Part shown: piece after piece, positions 35,447 to 46,625 of the stretch
Layout of the letters: every line of letters begins with the position of its first letter
How positions within the stretch are numbered: position 1 is the first letter of the stretch
DNA from: Vandiemenella viatica
Lineage: Eukaryota > Arthropoda > Insecta > Orthoptera > Morabidae
Reading direction: 5' to 3'
Length of the DNA stretch: 64,000 nucleotides
Assembly (NCBI GenBank): GCA_031002005.1
Contig: CM061919.1
Span: 12,037,687 to 12,101,686, forward strand
The notes under the pieces: model-generated
What the model saw: the letters and a program-made list of their open reading frames with translations, nothing else
What the model was told of the DNA's origin: nothing
Databases searched by the model: none
Translations under genes and position numbers: made by a program

Positions 35447-36068
35447 ACCAGTACAAAATAAATACATCACATGGGTTGAAGTCTCACAGTTTCTCCGAAA
35501 TGGTTTGAGACGGCCTCGATTGTGAGTGAAATGCTCCAACAACTTATAACAAGAATAACTGAATTCACTGTACGCCCTGCCGGCCTTTCACAACTGTTCC
35601 GAAGGGATTGTTACTATCAGTTGTACCACGTACCATGTTATAATGCCCTCTGGAAATAAATAAAAATTGTACGATTTTATTTTCAAGGTTCACACTTTTC
35701 AAAATTTTCACTGTATCTTGAAATTTCACGTAGTTGCAATGTCAGTGGTTTCGAGCTGAGCTGATGCAGGAGTATAATTCAGTCAGACGTCTGATTATAA
35801 TTGCGCTGGAGCGCATGCCCCCTTGGAAATTTTGTCTACGCATCTACTTACCACTTTTTTTTTTTTTCTTTTTTTGTTTTAATCTTAAATTCTGAGAACA
35901 ATTTCTCGACTCATCTATTTTTGACCTTCACGAATTTTATATTTAATTCAGTGTTTTTCGTAAATTATTTAGTACTTCCCTGGCAATTTATTCAAATCCT
36001 TGACACTAGTTATCTAAAATAAATTTTGTCCTCTTCCTTATGCTTTAAATCTAGTGCCATCTTAGTCA
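35447..36068. other. Intron sequence without recognisable features
   Basis: End of gene A intron 3; a T-rich tract at 35860-35880. Nothing supported. Confidence 0.4.
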
Positions 36069-36069
36069 T

Positions 36070-36400
36070 GATAATCTCTTCCCTTAATTCTTCTGGCAAT
36101 AACCGCCCAAGCGTAAACCAATATATGCCTTTTATACACCCAGCACACACTTCTCACCTCTTGCCTCCCAATGAATCTCAATACAGTTTGATTTCAGTTA
36201 CGGATAGAGTTGTGGAGTATATTACACAAACAAATCTAGAGTACAAATCTATGTGGGTCGCAAACTATACCATATTCAAGCAGTGGTCAGACCAAAATTT
36301 TGTAAATAATTCCTCACTTTCCTGGTACATTCCTTCATCACCTTCTAGAATGGATGAAGGATTTTGAAACGTTTTCCTACTACCTGGATATGCCATGTCA
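36070..36400 (-). pseudogene. LINE fragment, diverged copy of the 21545 family
   Basis: The reverse complement matches 21830-22330: TTTGGTCTGACCACTGCTTG (LVRPLLEY), GACCCACAT, then CATTGGGAGGCAAGAGG with GTGTATAAAAGG. Many stops. It lies just upstream of gene A exon 4. Confidence 0.6.
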
Positions 36401-36478
36401 CCACTACTGGACCATTCATTGCTTCCAAATTGATGGTTATACTGTTCTCTAGCGCCTGCTGTGTATGGTGTTTAGCAG

Positions 36479-36898
36479 GATACCGCGTCGTGCTCGGACG
36501 AGACGCGGGAGCTGGAGGAGACGCGAGGCACGCTGCGCGGCGAGCTGCGGCACTGCTACCACCAGCTGGTGCTGGCGCCGCGCACAGTGGACCGCCCGCG
36601 GCTGCTGTACAGGGCGGTGCGCGCCATGGTGCCCGAGGTGCAGCGGGTGCACTTCCTGCTGCACGACGCAGCCATCAAGCTGAGAGACGTGGCGGTGTTC
36701 GGCTTCCATCCGCCGTCGCGTGCATCTGCTGAGAGTTCGTCCGCCCGCACAGGTTCCGAGCAGGGGGAAGAGTCGTCCGACGGTACACCTGAAGACGAGT
36801 TGCCAGTTGGAGAGTCAACCCGACAGCAAACGTCGGCCAGGGAGAAGGTGGCAGGCTTCTGGAAACGTCTTTTCAAGCCGAATGGCCACGCGAAATAG
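36479..36898 (+). CDS. Gene A exon 4 (C-terminal helical domain and stop, residues 189-327)
   Basis: The acceptor GTGTTTAGCAG precedes GATACCGCG, and the exon ends at TAG 36896-36898. Residues of about 197-265 form long helices with pattern L-G-L-ELR-Y-L-LA-V-RP-L-VRA-E-H-LL-KLR. This pattern aligns position by position with exon 4 of gene B at 50310. A Ser/Glu-rich acidic stretch follows, then a conserved basic-aromatic tail (FWKRLFKPNGHAK). That tail could be an amphipathic membrane- or partner-binding helix (inference). The exon is very GC rich, so opposite-strand and other-frame openings here are shadows. A polyadenylation signal lies at 37270. No enzyme motif is visible. Confidence 0.72.
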   Translation, partial: DTASCSDETRELEETRGTLRGELRHCYHQLVLAPRTVDRPRLLYRAVRAMVPEVQRVHFLLHDAAIKLRDVAVFGFHPPSRASAESSSARTGSEQGEESSDGTPEDELPVGESTRQQTSAREKVAGFWKRLFKPNGHAK

Positions 36899-38460
36899 AC
36901 GAGCAATTATTGAAAGTACTGACCGAGTGGAATGTCTGTCCTCGTTGCTGTGGTAGAAATCCATAAATAGGACAATGACGTAGCTGTTTAAACTACTGAT
37001 GATGTTAACATATTCCAATCAGAAACCGCTCACTATAGCTAATAATTTTATAATAACAGTAGTTTCCTCAAACACAATATTTTACTCATTTTCAACAAAA
37101 TTACCTTATATATGTATCTATGTATCTGACTTTTCATCTGTATTTTGAAACTGATCAGTAATAGAGATTTTATTGCTTTTTGTTTGTGAATACTAATCTT
37201 GGTAAATGTTTTTGATCTCTGTGATGTGTATTTTCGTTCTCCTGCATGTATCAAGTAAAACAAAGCACGAATAAACTATATGCCATGATAACTGCAAATC
37301 GATTAGCCAACGATAATGTATTGTTTAATTTCAGTCCAAATATATTCAACACTATCTTCATAAATGTTTGAAAGATGATTTGATCCCACAACTAGGTTGC
37401 CTTTTTAAGTTAAAACTGAATAAGTTGCAGTCTTTGTAGACTATACATTTCACTAACGTAAAACATCCTATTAAAGTCTGTAAAATAATGTCAATTTTTA
37501 TTTTTTTTCCATCTCAACATTTGGAGCATCATTCCTCAGAGCTCGTCAGTAAGAAAACTACAATTTTTTTTACTTTGAAATGGGCACCTGAGTGGCCTTC
37601 AGAGTTCCCAATTTTAAGTCGTTAATCATATTTGTTACCAGATCTACAAAAAAAATTGTTTAATATGGACTGTGTCCTGTACTATGTGCCAGCGACTTAG
37701 TCCTCACGGGATTTCCAGGTTTGTGCTGTTACTTATCAAAGAAATGTTTGAAATGAGATCTCTAATAAAAAAAAAAAAAAAATTAGAACCATTTCGATAA
37801 TGTTTGAATTTTTGAACTTATTGAAAAGATTATCATTTCCTCTTCCGGCAACCTGTAACGTATGGTCGCTCTACATATTAAGCTTTCTAACCTTGAAAAA
37901 AACTATAAAAATATATGAATTTCGTTTTGCGATATGCCACTTCAAACAGATCTAAAGATAAAGTGCACCACAGGTTTATAGAAATAGCTATTTTTGGTAG
38001 ATATTCATATTTCTGCCAACCGCAACCATGTGGGAATACTGCCTTCTGCTATTAGTTAACATATAACAGAAATAGACATTGTCACGTGCATGCGTCGTGT
38101 CCGTTAATTGATTCGGAATACATGACCGAATTGGTAAAACGGATTTTCAGAGGAACTTGCTCCTGAGCGAATTTTAACTGTAAGATGTCACAGCTAACAT
38201 TGCTATAACTAACTGAAATCTTCTGTGTTCCATTGCTCGCATAAAAGCTTTCTCAATCTTTCGGAACTGATTGTGGACTTCAGGTTCGGAGTCGTGTTGA
38301 AGCTCTCAATGTGAGGCTTCAGTGCTTCTGCGAACTTTGAGATTCCTAGATCATCGCCTTACGGTTGAATCGTGTAGTGCTATTATACACAGGTGGAAGA
38401 ACCTGTGTGAAGTGCATTTAGTGTGGTTTTAGGCCGAGGAAAGAAAACCTGGAACCTGAA
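36899..38460. other. Gene A 3' UTR and intergenic DNA
   Basis: Beyond the polyadenylation signal at 37270 I see no gene, RNA or repeat with support. Confidence 0.45.
37270..37275 (+). promoter_or_regulatory. Candidate polyadenylation signal of gene A
   Basis: AATAAA lies 372 bases after the gene A stop. It is the first good hexamer on the + strand after the last exon. Such hexamers are common by chance in AT-rich DNA, so this is only a candidate. Confidence 0.35.
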
Positions 38461-38900
38461 ATACAGCTACGGCCAACCAAATAAAAACACCGCTTATATA
38501 TATTCTTTCTCTCTCTCTCTCTCTCTCTCTCTCGGTAATTGCAACCGTCAAATCAGTAACTAAGAGAAAAAGTGGAAAAGAACGAATTGCGTACAGATTC
38601 GATAAGGCCTCAAAGGAATGCTTTAGAACATACCTGAGGAATAATTACCGCCGATGCACCATTGTCGCGATTAGTACGTATTTTCAGGGAAGGTATGGTC
38701 ATTTATATACCGAAACAGACAATAAGGAGAATGATCCGCCGTGGTATACGTTTGAAATCGAAAGATTACTCAGAAAGCAAAGGCCCCTCCCTCCCATTCT
38801 GGCAGAAGGCAGCGGTATAGAGTTCATACAGGCGCAAGGGCCACAACTTCACCTGACTTTGATCCCTGTCTTCATATTAACTAGTGTCTGCAGGTCTGCG
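38461..38900 (+). pseudogene. LINE remnant between endonuclease and reverse transcriptase; CT microsatellite
   Basis: A pure (CT)n tract occupies about 38508-38534. The segment 38560-38830 is homologous to 40430-40590 plus 41480-41540, for example GAATG(C/T)TTTAGAA, AAGGTATGG and ATACCGAAAC(A/G)GACAAT. It therefore belongs to the same old LINE family. No usable frame remains. Confidence 0.5.
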
Positions 38901-39170
38901 TGATTCCGTTCTACAAGATCTCACCACCTCCTTGAACTCCGACCGACATGGAAGCCCAGCAACAAAACCCTCAAGGTTGGCATAACCGAAGCATAGAATC
39001 AGTGTGCATCATGGCGGCGTGGATACCAAATCCCTGGCAGCACGTTCGAATTTATACTTTGCGTACCGTCTACTCCGTGCTACAGAAGGCGAAGGACACA
39101 CTCTCCTCGCGAGCTACCTTAATTAAATATTTCACTTACTTTTTTCGGGGATCGCACTGCTTTATTTGAT

Positions 39171-39215
39171 GGTTCAGTACCAACGTTTCGGCGCCCAACC
39201 TGGTGCCTTCATCAG
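39171..39215 (-). ncRNA. Candidate hammerhead ribozyme motif, second Penelope-like type
   Basis: On the minus strand: CTGATGA, AGGCACC, loop, GGCGCC, GAAAC, GTTGGTAC. Core bases CUGAUGA and GAAA are canonical. The helix pairs GGC with GCC. It lies 3' of the GIY-YIG fragment at 39367-39621 on the same strand, where a Penelope-like terminal repeat belongs. Confidence 0.5.
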
Positions 39216-39366
39216 GGTTTTCAGACTCGAAATGGTGTGGTTTTCACACAACTCCCTCGCTGAGCTAACTGTTGTGGTTACCGGCAGCGGATGTCAACTG
39301 TTCCAGAGATCGTCATTGGAAGTTTTGTGTTGCGAATGTCCACGAGTGCACATTTCCACGTTTCGC

Positions 39367-39621
39367 TTAAGCCATAGCCACCGATTTATTGAAATTTTTG
39401 GGATGTTTGAAGATTTCTATTGATTCCCTTATTTTTCGTTCTAGAAGACCTTTGGGTTGTGCTATAACTTCTGTTTTCTCCCATTGAATTTTATGGTCTT
39501 CTTCTATCTGATGTTCTGCTACAGCTGATTTTGTTGTATGACCAAGTCTTGCGTGACGACAATGTTCTTTTAGTCTTACAGTAATGTTTCCCAAAAGAAG
39601 AAGTAGAAAATGATATTCCAC
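39367..39621 (-). pseudogene. Penelope-like element, C-terminal GIY-YIG endonuclease region
   Basis: The minus-strand frame reads TVRLKEHCRHARLGHTTKSA, AVAEHQIEEDHKIQWEKT, then RKIRESIEIFKHPKNFNK. This is the pattern R-x-x-EH, SA-V-AEH, H-x-I-x-W, R-E-x-x-EI of the C-terminal half of PLE GIY-YIG domains. The N-terminal GIY motif is lost upstream. It belongs to a different subfamily from the 58506 fragment. Confidence 0.7.
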
Positions 39622-39829
39622 CTCGTTCGACTAGCCCGAGAATCGATTCCCCCCCCCCCCCTCACATGAAACACAGAGATCCCACAGAAACAGAACCGGC
39701 GGGTAGCAAGGGGAGGGGTAGGGGGTGGCTTGGTACACCGCAGCGCCATTCCAGTATGTAGCTCCTCTCTCAGAGAAATGTCCTGGGGAAATTTGTAACA
39801 AACAGCCTGAACTAGAAAGCGTTTTTAGA

Positions 39830-40587
39830 CATGTAAAAGCAGTTACCATAATATAAACAGAAAGCTGGTTTAAACTGAATACAAGTTCCATAGAAATTTT
39901 TAATAACGGCGTATATATTTTACGTAAAGTTAGACTGCATTTCCAAGGAGGTGGTGAAATTATAGCTGTTAGTAACTACCTCCCTTGCAACGAAATAGTC
40001 TTGCATAAAGTCATATGGATTGATCTGAAGGCAGCAACGCCAAAATTTGTGATCGGCGCCTTCTACCGTCTACCAGATGCATATATATATAACTATTTCC
40101 AAGGCGTTAAGATATTTAGTAAATATAGCTCATCAATTTCAAAACCGTGGAACAATACCAAGAATTGATTTTAACTTGTCTTATATCGATTGGGCTAATT
40201 ACACTCACGTTGCTGGTTGCAGGGATAAAGTAGTTTGGAAATAATTCTTCATCTTTTCTCAGATCATCATCTTGAACAGATCGTTACTGAACTAACGCGG
40301 TGCCACGAAGGAAACGAAAATATCTTAGCTCTCATTGTTACAAAAATACCAGAACTATTCGTCGACATTTAAACGATTACAGGAATAAGTTATTAAAAAA
40401 GCGGTAGTTAGAATCAATAACTGAGCTCAAAAAAAGAAAGGATTGTTTACATATTCCAAAAGCTCTCAATGGAATGTTTTAGAAATACCTAAGGGGTACT
40501 TACCATTCCTTTAGAGTAACAAGAGGCTCAAATGAAGAGATGTGGCATCGATTTGCACATACAGTCAGTAAAGGTATGGACATAAGA
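39830..40587 (+). pseudogene. LINE endonuclease-domain remnant (CR1/jockey-like), split by a mariner
   Basis: The + strand reads ESWFKLNTSSIEIFNNGVYI, then HFQGGGEIIAVSNYL, VIWIDLKAATPKFVIGAFYR, and LPDAYIYN. This is the E-x-W-L, GGG-x-x-IAV, E-x-x-W-x-x-L, GAFYRPPD series of apurinic-like endonucleases. It then degrades. The same LINE resumes after the mariner at 41473-41580. Confidence 0.68.
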
Positions 40588-41472
40588 GGGAGTACCCAAA
40601 ATTAACCGGAATAGCATTGCCGTGGGCGGAGCTTGTGTAGCATGCGTTTCTGCCGCTAGGCGCTTATAACGCAACTCATTGTCAGATCTGTGACGCCTGT
40701 GTTGTTCTGTTAATATGCAGTGAATGTTTTTGCTAGCGCTTTTTTTGTTAGTGTTTCGTTTTGATGATGGCAAGTTTATGTGAACAACGTGCAGCTGTGA
40801 AATTTTGTTTTCTACTCAGTAAAAATGCTGCTGAAACTGTTTTAATGTTGAAAATAGCTTACAACGATGACGCAATGGAAAAATTCAAGTTTATGAGTTG
40901 TTCTCTCGGTTTAAAAATGGCGACATGTCGATTGATGACAAATATCTTTCTGGACGTTCATCAACTGCCCGAATCGATGAAAATGTTGAAAAAATTCGAC
41001 AGCTTGCGCTTTCAGACAATTGATCGATTGTCAGAGATTGGTGGGTTATCTTGGAGTTCGGTTCAGCGAATTTTAACCAAGGATTTGGGAATGAAAAGGG
41101 TTCCTGCCAAGTTTGTTCCTCGGACTCTGAATGACAATACAAAATAACGTCGAGTTGAAACATGTTGAAATTGATCCCGATTTTGTGTCTAAGGTGATGA
41201 TTGAAGGTGCTACGGTTACGACCCAGAAACAAAGCAACAGTCATGCTAATTGAAGACGTCATTGTCACCCCGTCTAAAAAAAATGTTCGCAAGTCAAATC
41301 AAAACAATGCTCATTAGATTTTTTGATGCCAAGGGCGTAGTTCATTTAGAGTTTTTTTCCTAACATCAGACCGTCAATCAAACCTTTTATTTGGAAGTTT
41401 CTAAAAAAATTAAAATATATAGCTTTTAAAAAATAATTCTGTGTTTTTTTTTTTTTTTTTTTTGGGTACCCC
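40588..41472 (+). mobile_element. Mariner element, internally deleted
   Basis: GGGAGTACCCAAAA at the left and TTTGGGTACCCC at the right are inverted. The 885-bp unit holds an N-terminal transposase remnant. The LINE sequence on the two sides is continuous, giving a clean nested insertion. Related mariner DNA recurs at 63057-63130. Confidence 0.75.
40764..41147 (+). pseudogene. Mariner transposase N-terminal remnant
   Basis: MASLCEQRAAVKFCFLLSKN starts like mellifera/cecropia-type mariners (EQR-x-x-IKFC-x-KL-x-KSA-x-E). DRLSEIGGLSWSSVQRILTK and LGMKRVPAKFVPRTLN follow as the second helix-turn-helix and linker. Further frames to 41340 include SKSNQNNAH-like and GRSSFRVFF-like traces. The catalytic D34D core is absent. 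Confidence 0.72.
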
Positions 41473-41580
41473 ATCGTGCTATACCGAAACGGACAATCAA
41501 GGAAGTTAAAAGATTATTCGGAAAGCAAAAGTAGATACACGCATGCTCAAGGACGATGAACTATAGTGACTTAGAATACT

Positions 41581-42540
41581 TAGATAAGAGGTTTTTTTAA
41601 TTAATAATAATAGTAACAAATATTCTATGTAATAGTAAAAATCAGTTACTTCTTACAACAAAAACTCAATTACCACAATATTTAACCTCTATTTGATTAA
41701 TCAGTTCTGCTTACGGGAGAAATTTACTTGTTAAAGCACGAATTAATTGTTGCTTCATTGTGGTCTACGATTAATATCATATTCCTTGCTTTACTGCATT
41801 TCACTGAAAGATTTGCCCGTTTAAAAATTACTAATTTTGTTTAAAGGACTTCATTTTATTTTGACGAGATGTCATTTCGTTCAACTAATTCTGCTTTTAA
41901 ATAGAAATTTGCATGTTAAAGTAGTAAATTATTGTTTCTTCATTATGACCTTTGCTAATATTATTTATAAGTTTCATTTAGTTTCTCAATCTATCAGAGG
42001 AAATGAATGTCTCTGAGCCAATTAATATACTTGTCAGGTTGGTTTTCATTTAGACTAAAACACGTGCAAATATTATAAATGATTTGAGTTAGGAGTGAAC
42101 CTTCAATGTTTCAACGAACCACAAATCTACATAAAAGAAAAGAAAGCAGTAATATCACTAGAGTTTATTGAAAACAACAACCAAATTCTACTTTATCATT
42201 TAAATTTCTGTGTTATTCCATATTTTTGGTACTGCAATATGTCAACAGATAACATTACGGATAATTTTTTAGATTTAATAATGTTGAGGCAACATAAATA
42301 CAATCTTTTATTTTCAGCTTCACAATCTACCAAAAGAACTGTATATCTATGCGCAAATTACAATAAACTTAGTACATACGGTTTTTAAAAAATCTAAGGT
42401 TATATTTATTTATATTTCCTGCATCGCGAAAATTATTTTATCAAGTGCATCCATTTTCGCACTTCGATACTGAACACACCATTGAATATGTCATAACGCT
42501 CTTATTTTGATGGCTATAAAAACTTTAAGCGGTTTACGGA
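41581..42540. other. AT-rich spacer without recognisable features
   Basis: One 98-codon frame at 42095-42388 has low-complexity AT-driven composition. I do not support it as a gene. Confidence 0.4.
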
Positions 42541-42589
42541 AGAAGCACACGTCCGCGAAGTATGAAACTCTTTGTTTTCAGCGAATGCG

Positions 42590-43295
42590 AATTGGTAATA
42601 ACCATGGAGGAAGGAAATATATGGAGGAGAAGTGACGTTAAATCGGTGAAGCAGGCTCTAAACTCTCCCGCATGGCGGCAGCAGCGGTATTGCGCTTCCA
42701 AACATTGCGATTTTCCCAGTATATCCCGAAAACTAAGCAAGATATCGAAAAATTTTATTCTTTATTTTCGATTTGTCTCGTCGTGTTACATAAGAATCGA
42801 TCATTAAATTTGACTTTTGCGAAATTTTTCTTCTCCATTTTAACCTCACTTTTGATACAGTATATCTCTAGAACTAGGTGAGATATCGAAAATTTTTATT
42901 CTTTATTTTTCATTTGCCTCGTCTTTTTAAATAAGAATCCATCATCAAATTTGACTTTGACCAATGTTTTCTTCTGAATTTCAACCAAAACCATTTCACA
43001 TTTGGGACGGAATATCTCGAAAACTAAGCAGGATAGCAAAAAATTTTATTCTTCATTTTTTATTTGTCATATCGAGTTACATAATAATCCATCACCAGAT
43101 TGTGGCGTCACCTTTATCCTAGAGTCCCCTTGAAGTTTTTGTACATATTCCCCGTGTCCGTATGGAAGCGGCCATGCCCCCTCCACTCCGGCCATGCCCC
43201 CCCACTCCTCCTAACCCTGCTTCACTTCAATGCGTGGTGAAGGTCTCTTGCGTCGTCTCCATATATTTCCTTCCTCCATGGTAATAACAATTTCC
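42590..43295. mobile_element. TIR element enclosing a three-unit tandem repeat of about 145 bp
   Basis: GGTAATAACCATGGAGGAAG (42593) is mirrored near 43262-43300, and CAGGCTCT/CAGGGTTA-type blocks pair further in. Inside, units starting near 42717, 42857 and 43010 share ATATCTCGAAAACTAAGCA, GATAT-GAAAAATTTTATTC, CTTTATTTT-ATTTG and ATCATCAAATTTGACTTT. C-rich sequence lies at 43170-43215. Confidence 0.65.
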
Positions 43296-43499
43296 AGAGG
43301 AACTATACGTTTTTGCGGGATAAAAACTATATCTGTTGACCAATTATGGTGAGATTGAGCCAAATAGGCCATAAATTCAAATATCCATCCATGCAAACTT
43401 TCTCATTTATAATATTATTAAGATTAAGATACTGTGAATTCATTAAAAAAAAAATCCTTTCGTCTGTAAAATTACCCAGGAACTCCCATTTTCAAGAAA

Positions 43500-44560
43500 T
43501 GAGATTAGAGGAATCCTAGGAATTATCTACCCATATCTTTAACATCTGTTTGCAGTAGAGTTCTGGAGTATGTTATATGCTCTTATAATACAAATTTTCT
43601 TGACGAAAACTAATTGCTTATACTGAACTAATTCGCATTTCGGAAAGAACAAAACATGTGAAACGCAGGTGGTCCTATTTTCGCATGACCTGATGAAAGT
43701 TATTAACGCAGATCCAATTAGTTGACGCAACTGTTTTGGACTTTCAGGAAGCTTTCAATCATGTACCATGTAACTATCTTTTAGTGAAGCTAAATTGGAT
43801 CAAATTTGTGAAAAGATACGAGATTTTCTACTGCTCAGTCGCGGTATGTAATTGGTGACGGAGAACCTTCTTCTGATCTGGAAGTTATATCAGACTTCCC
43901 TTAAGGATGTGTAATAGGTCTATTTCTTTTATTAATTTTTATAAATGATTTCGGATACAACGTTAATAGCAGTTTGCAATTATCTATAGGGAAGTAAAGA
44001 ACTCTTGACGATTGCTTAGAAATCTAGCCTGATCTGGATGTTATTTCGGAATGGTGCTATGAATGGCAACTTAAATTAAATTTCAAAGATTCGAGTATCC
44101 TTTTCATTTTTTAGTGTGATGTAATACTTTGTCTATCAACCTAATTGGGCCGCAGGAGAGATAAGATCAGAAAAGTGATTCTATATTAATGCTTACATGA
44201 ATTCTTTTCTCCGTCGTATTCTTTGGAATCGGAAACTGAATTTGCAGAGTTGGATGTAGATGTTTTTCGTATGGTGACTGGAAATAATGATAATAATATT
44301 GTTTTATAAAGGTGCTCTTAATTAAGATAATGGTGTATCTTAATTAATTGGACTAGTACGATTTATAAGAAATTTGATATGTGCTGGACGATTGTACCAA
44401 CTGCACAGGAGGGAAAGTGATGTGGATCGGAATCCACTGCATAAACTGAAAATATTGCAGTGACTGGTGGGCGATTACGAACAGTTTATAAGACGCGGCA
44501 GCAAACGTTTCATGTAAGACCGCCAGACTTTCGCCATTACCGGGCACACATGATACCTGG
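43500..44560 (+). pseudogene. LINE reverse-transcriptase remnant (CR1/jockey-like)
   Basis: The sequence reads across frames RNYLPISLTSVCSRVLEYVI (RT motif YRPISLT), LDFQEAFNHVPCNYLLVKL near 43738 (DF-x-KAFD), SDFP-GCVIG then LFINDFGYN (QG-x-x-G-P-LLF). Traces of the C-terminal region follow at 44300-44500 (CAGRLYQLHRRES in one frame). Numerous stops. Confidence 0.68.
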
Positions 44561-44569
44561 TTATAAGAT

Positions 44570-44695
44570 CCGAGTTAGGAAGAGGACAAATTTGCTCTCC
44601 TACATTTGCGAGGACGAGGGTTTAATGTTGTCCGGCCATCCTGAAAGGGGTTTTCCGTGGCCGACTTCCATGGCCGACTTCCCACCCTTTTAGAT
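44570..44695 (+). mobile_element. Degraded SINE body
   Basis: GAGGACGAGGGTTTAATGTT, then CCGGCCATCCTGA and GGGGTTTTCCGTGG with CCATGGCCGACTTCCCACCC follow the order of the SINE body. It is far more diverged than the eight clear copies and close to another orthopteran-style variant (CCGGCCATCCTGA). Confidence 0.5.
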
Positions 44696-44699
44696 TAAG

Positions 44700-45742
44700 T
44701 CGACTGAAAAGTGTCCTCGAGACCTTCCTTGAAAACTTTATCTCAAGCAGAAAGCTGCACTTGTCTTACTCAAAGCAAAGTTGAAGGTGCAGATAGAATA
44801 GTGGTAAGAAAAGTTTTAGACGAAACTGAGGGCTTAAGAACAGGATTCCTCGCATTCTGCTAATAAATCGTTAGTTGGAAATCCACAAGATCAGAATTAA
44901 CCACTCGTATGCGATGAGGAATATACGCCAAAGGAAAATACTAGGAGAGAAAATTGAGACAAATCTCAACCAAAACAAGACAAATGTTTACTGGATTACT
45001 TGCGGTTCGATAACTAAGAGGATTCATTTATTTCGAAATTAAAGTTATAACTGATGGTCGAAGCAGATATAATCTCAAAAACAGAAGAGCATTAACGATG
45101 AAAAAGTGTAATCTTTTGGTTTCAAAAACTGGTCCATGGCTTGTAGGGATATTCTGATATTTTATATAAAGAGCAAAATGCATTATGAACATGAAGTTTC
45201 TATATCAGGAATACCAGATGAAAATAAAATTGAGACATTTGAGAGATGATAATCATGAAAAGTATTGAAAAGTAAATAGACAAAAGAGTACGAAGTGAAC
45301 TTGTTTTGGAAGAGATGGGTGAGCAATGATGCTAATGGAAGAGATTAACAGACATGATAGTATATTAGATGTTAAGACATGCGGATTTGTTCATTTTGTT
45401 AGTATAGGAAACATTAGGACATACTAAGCTGATAGCTGGAAATTTAGACTGTAATGGGTATAATGAGATGAAGACATTGTCTCGAGAAAGGATGACGTGG
45501 AGGATTGCATCAAGTTAGTCGAGAGAGATTGATGATACGAATAAAAGAAAATCTCTGTGTAAGATTAGACTGATTGTGCTAACACTGTACGTAAAATGTG
45601 GCTCAGTTGATATAGATTTACAGTTTGGAGGCATTGATAGTAAGAGTCTTTGGTGGTAGAATCGTGTCAACAAGTGCAGAAGTAGGAAAATAGTGACCAA
45701 CCGCGGCAGTCGCTAACTAGCGTGCCACGAGGAGGGATTAAC
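44700..45742. other. Upstream region of gene B with faint LINE-like traces
   Basis: 45480-45560 (ERMTWRIAS in one frame) resembles the end of an RTE-like LINE, but too little remains for a call. No promoter element is clear before the gene B start. Confidence 0.35.
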
Positions 45743-45991
45743 ATGAGCAACCAGCAGCAGCAACAGGTGTCCTCGTGGTGGCAGAGAGCGCGTAAGCAGC
45801 TGCATCGGCAGCTGGAGAGGATTCATAGCTCCTTCAGCATAATAAGGAGAAGATCGCAGCCACAGCAGCTCCAGGAGGAAACCACACAGCGGACAACTAC
45901 CGCTCGTGAGTGCTTTGCTGACATGGACAAATTGATACAGACGACAAGAGAAAAAGTGGAAAATGAGCAGAAACACTTAATACAAATCGAG
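45743..45991 (+). CDS. Gene B exon 1 (paralogue of gene A, residues 1-83)
   Basis: This is the first coding exon of the second gene, joined as 45743-45991, 47798-47946, 49228-49342, 50310-50783 (328 aa). ATG 45743 starts MSNQQQQQ, like MSGQCQQ in gene A. The exon ends LIQIE at donor GAG|GTATGT in phase 0, matching the FFRQIE end of gene A exon 1. The peptide is Gln/Arg rich and helical (WWQRARKQLHRQLERI at about residues 12-27, then a Thr/Glu-rich helix), with no signal peptide or membrane segment. Gene B starts 8.8 kb downstream of the gene A stop on the same strand, so the pair is a tandem duplicate. Function is unknown. Sequence identity in this exon is low; the homology claim rests mostly on exon 4 and shared gene structure. 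Confidence 0.7.
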
Positions 45992-46091
45992 GTATGTAGG
46001 AGCGCACTGTACGTAAAAGTGCAATGGTTTTTTCTTTTTCCCCCCCCCACCACAACTACTAATGATACTACTACGTGTGGCAAAGTATTTG

Positions 46092-46625
46092 AAATCCAAA
46101 TGTATACCCAACCCCGTAGATGAAAATAAATTTGTAATAAAGCCTTATTCATATCGCAGATAATTAATAAATGAGCATAATTTGTGTAGGGCTCATAAGC
46201 ACTTTGCGCTATCTGTTTCTAGTTTAATTTCACCAAGTAATCTGTTGCAAAGAAACATATTGGTCAACGCAGGACTTTATCCTAAACATAATATTAAGCA
46301 TTAGATAGACGCAGATTTCAATTCTTAATGCTTGCCCTGGTTCGATAGTATTCCGAAATGATTAGTGGGCGATTGTAATAATGCCATGTTTGTAGGAGTA
46401 TATATAGGGAAATATAAATAATGATAATTTTTATTCTAACAGTATTGTTTGCTTAAGTTGTAGTAATGTTCTTATCAGATTTCATATTTACATTTTCGGT
46501 TGTATGTTTCTTTGAATTTTGACATAGATTTGATTTTCAATTGTAAATTGTTTGAAGTGGTTCATATTTAATGCTAGTTAGGTATGAATCGGTCGACTTG
46601 CGTGGCCCTAAATTACAACGGCATA
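46092..46625. other. Gene B intron 1, first part
   Basis: AT rich; no recognisable feature. Confidence 0.4.

Noticed and set aside
38508..38534. CT tract as a regulatory element
   Set aside because: Plain microsatellite inside LINE debris.
42095..42388. 98-codon frame as a gene
   Set aside because: No motif, no splice context, composition expected from AT-rich DNA.
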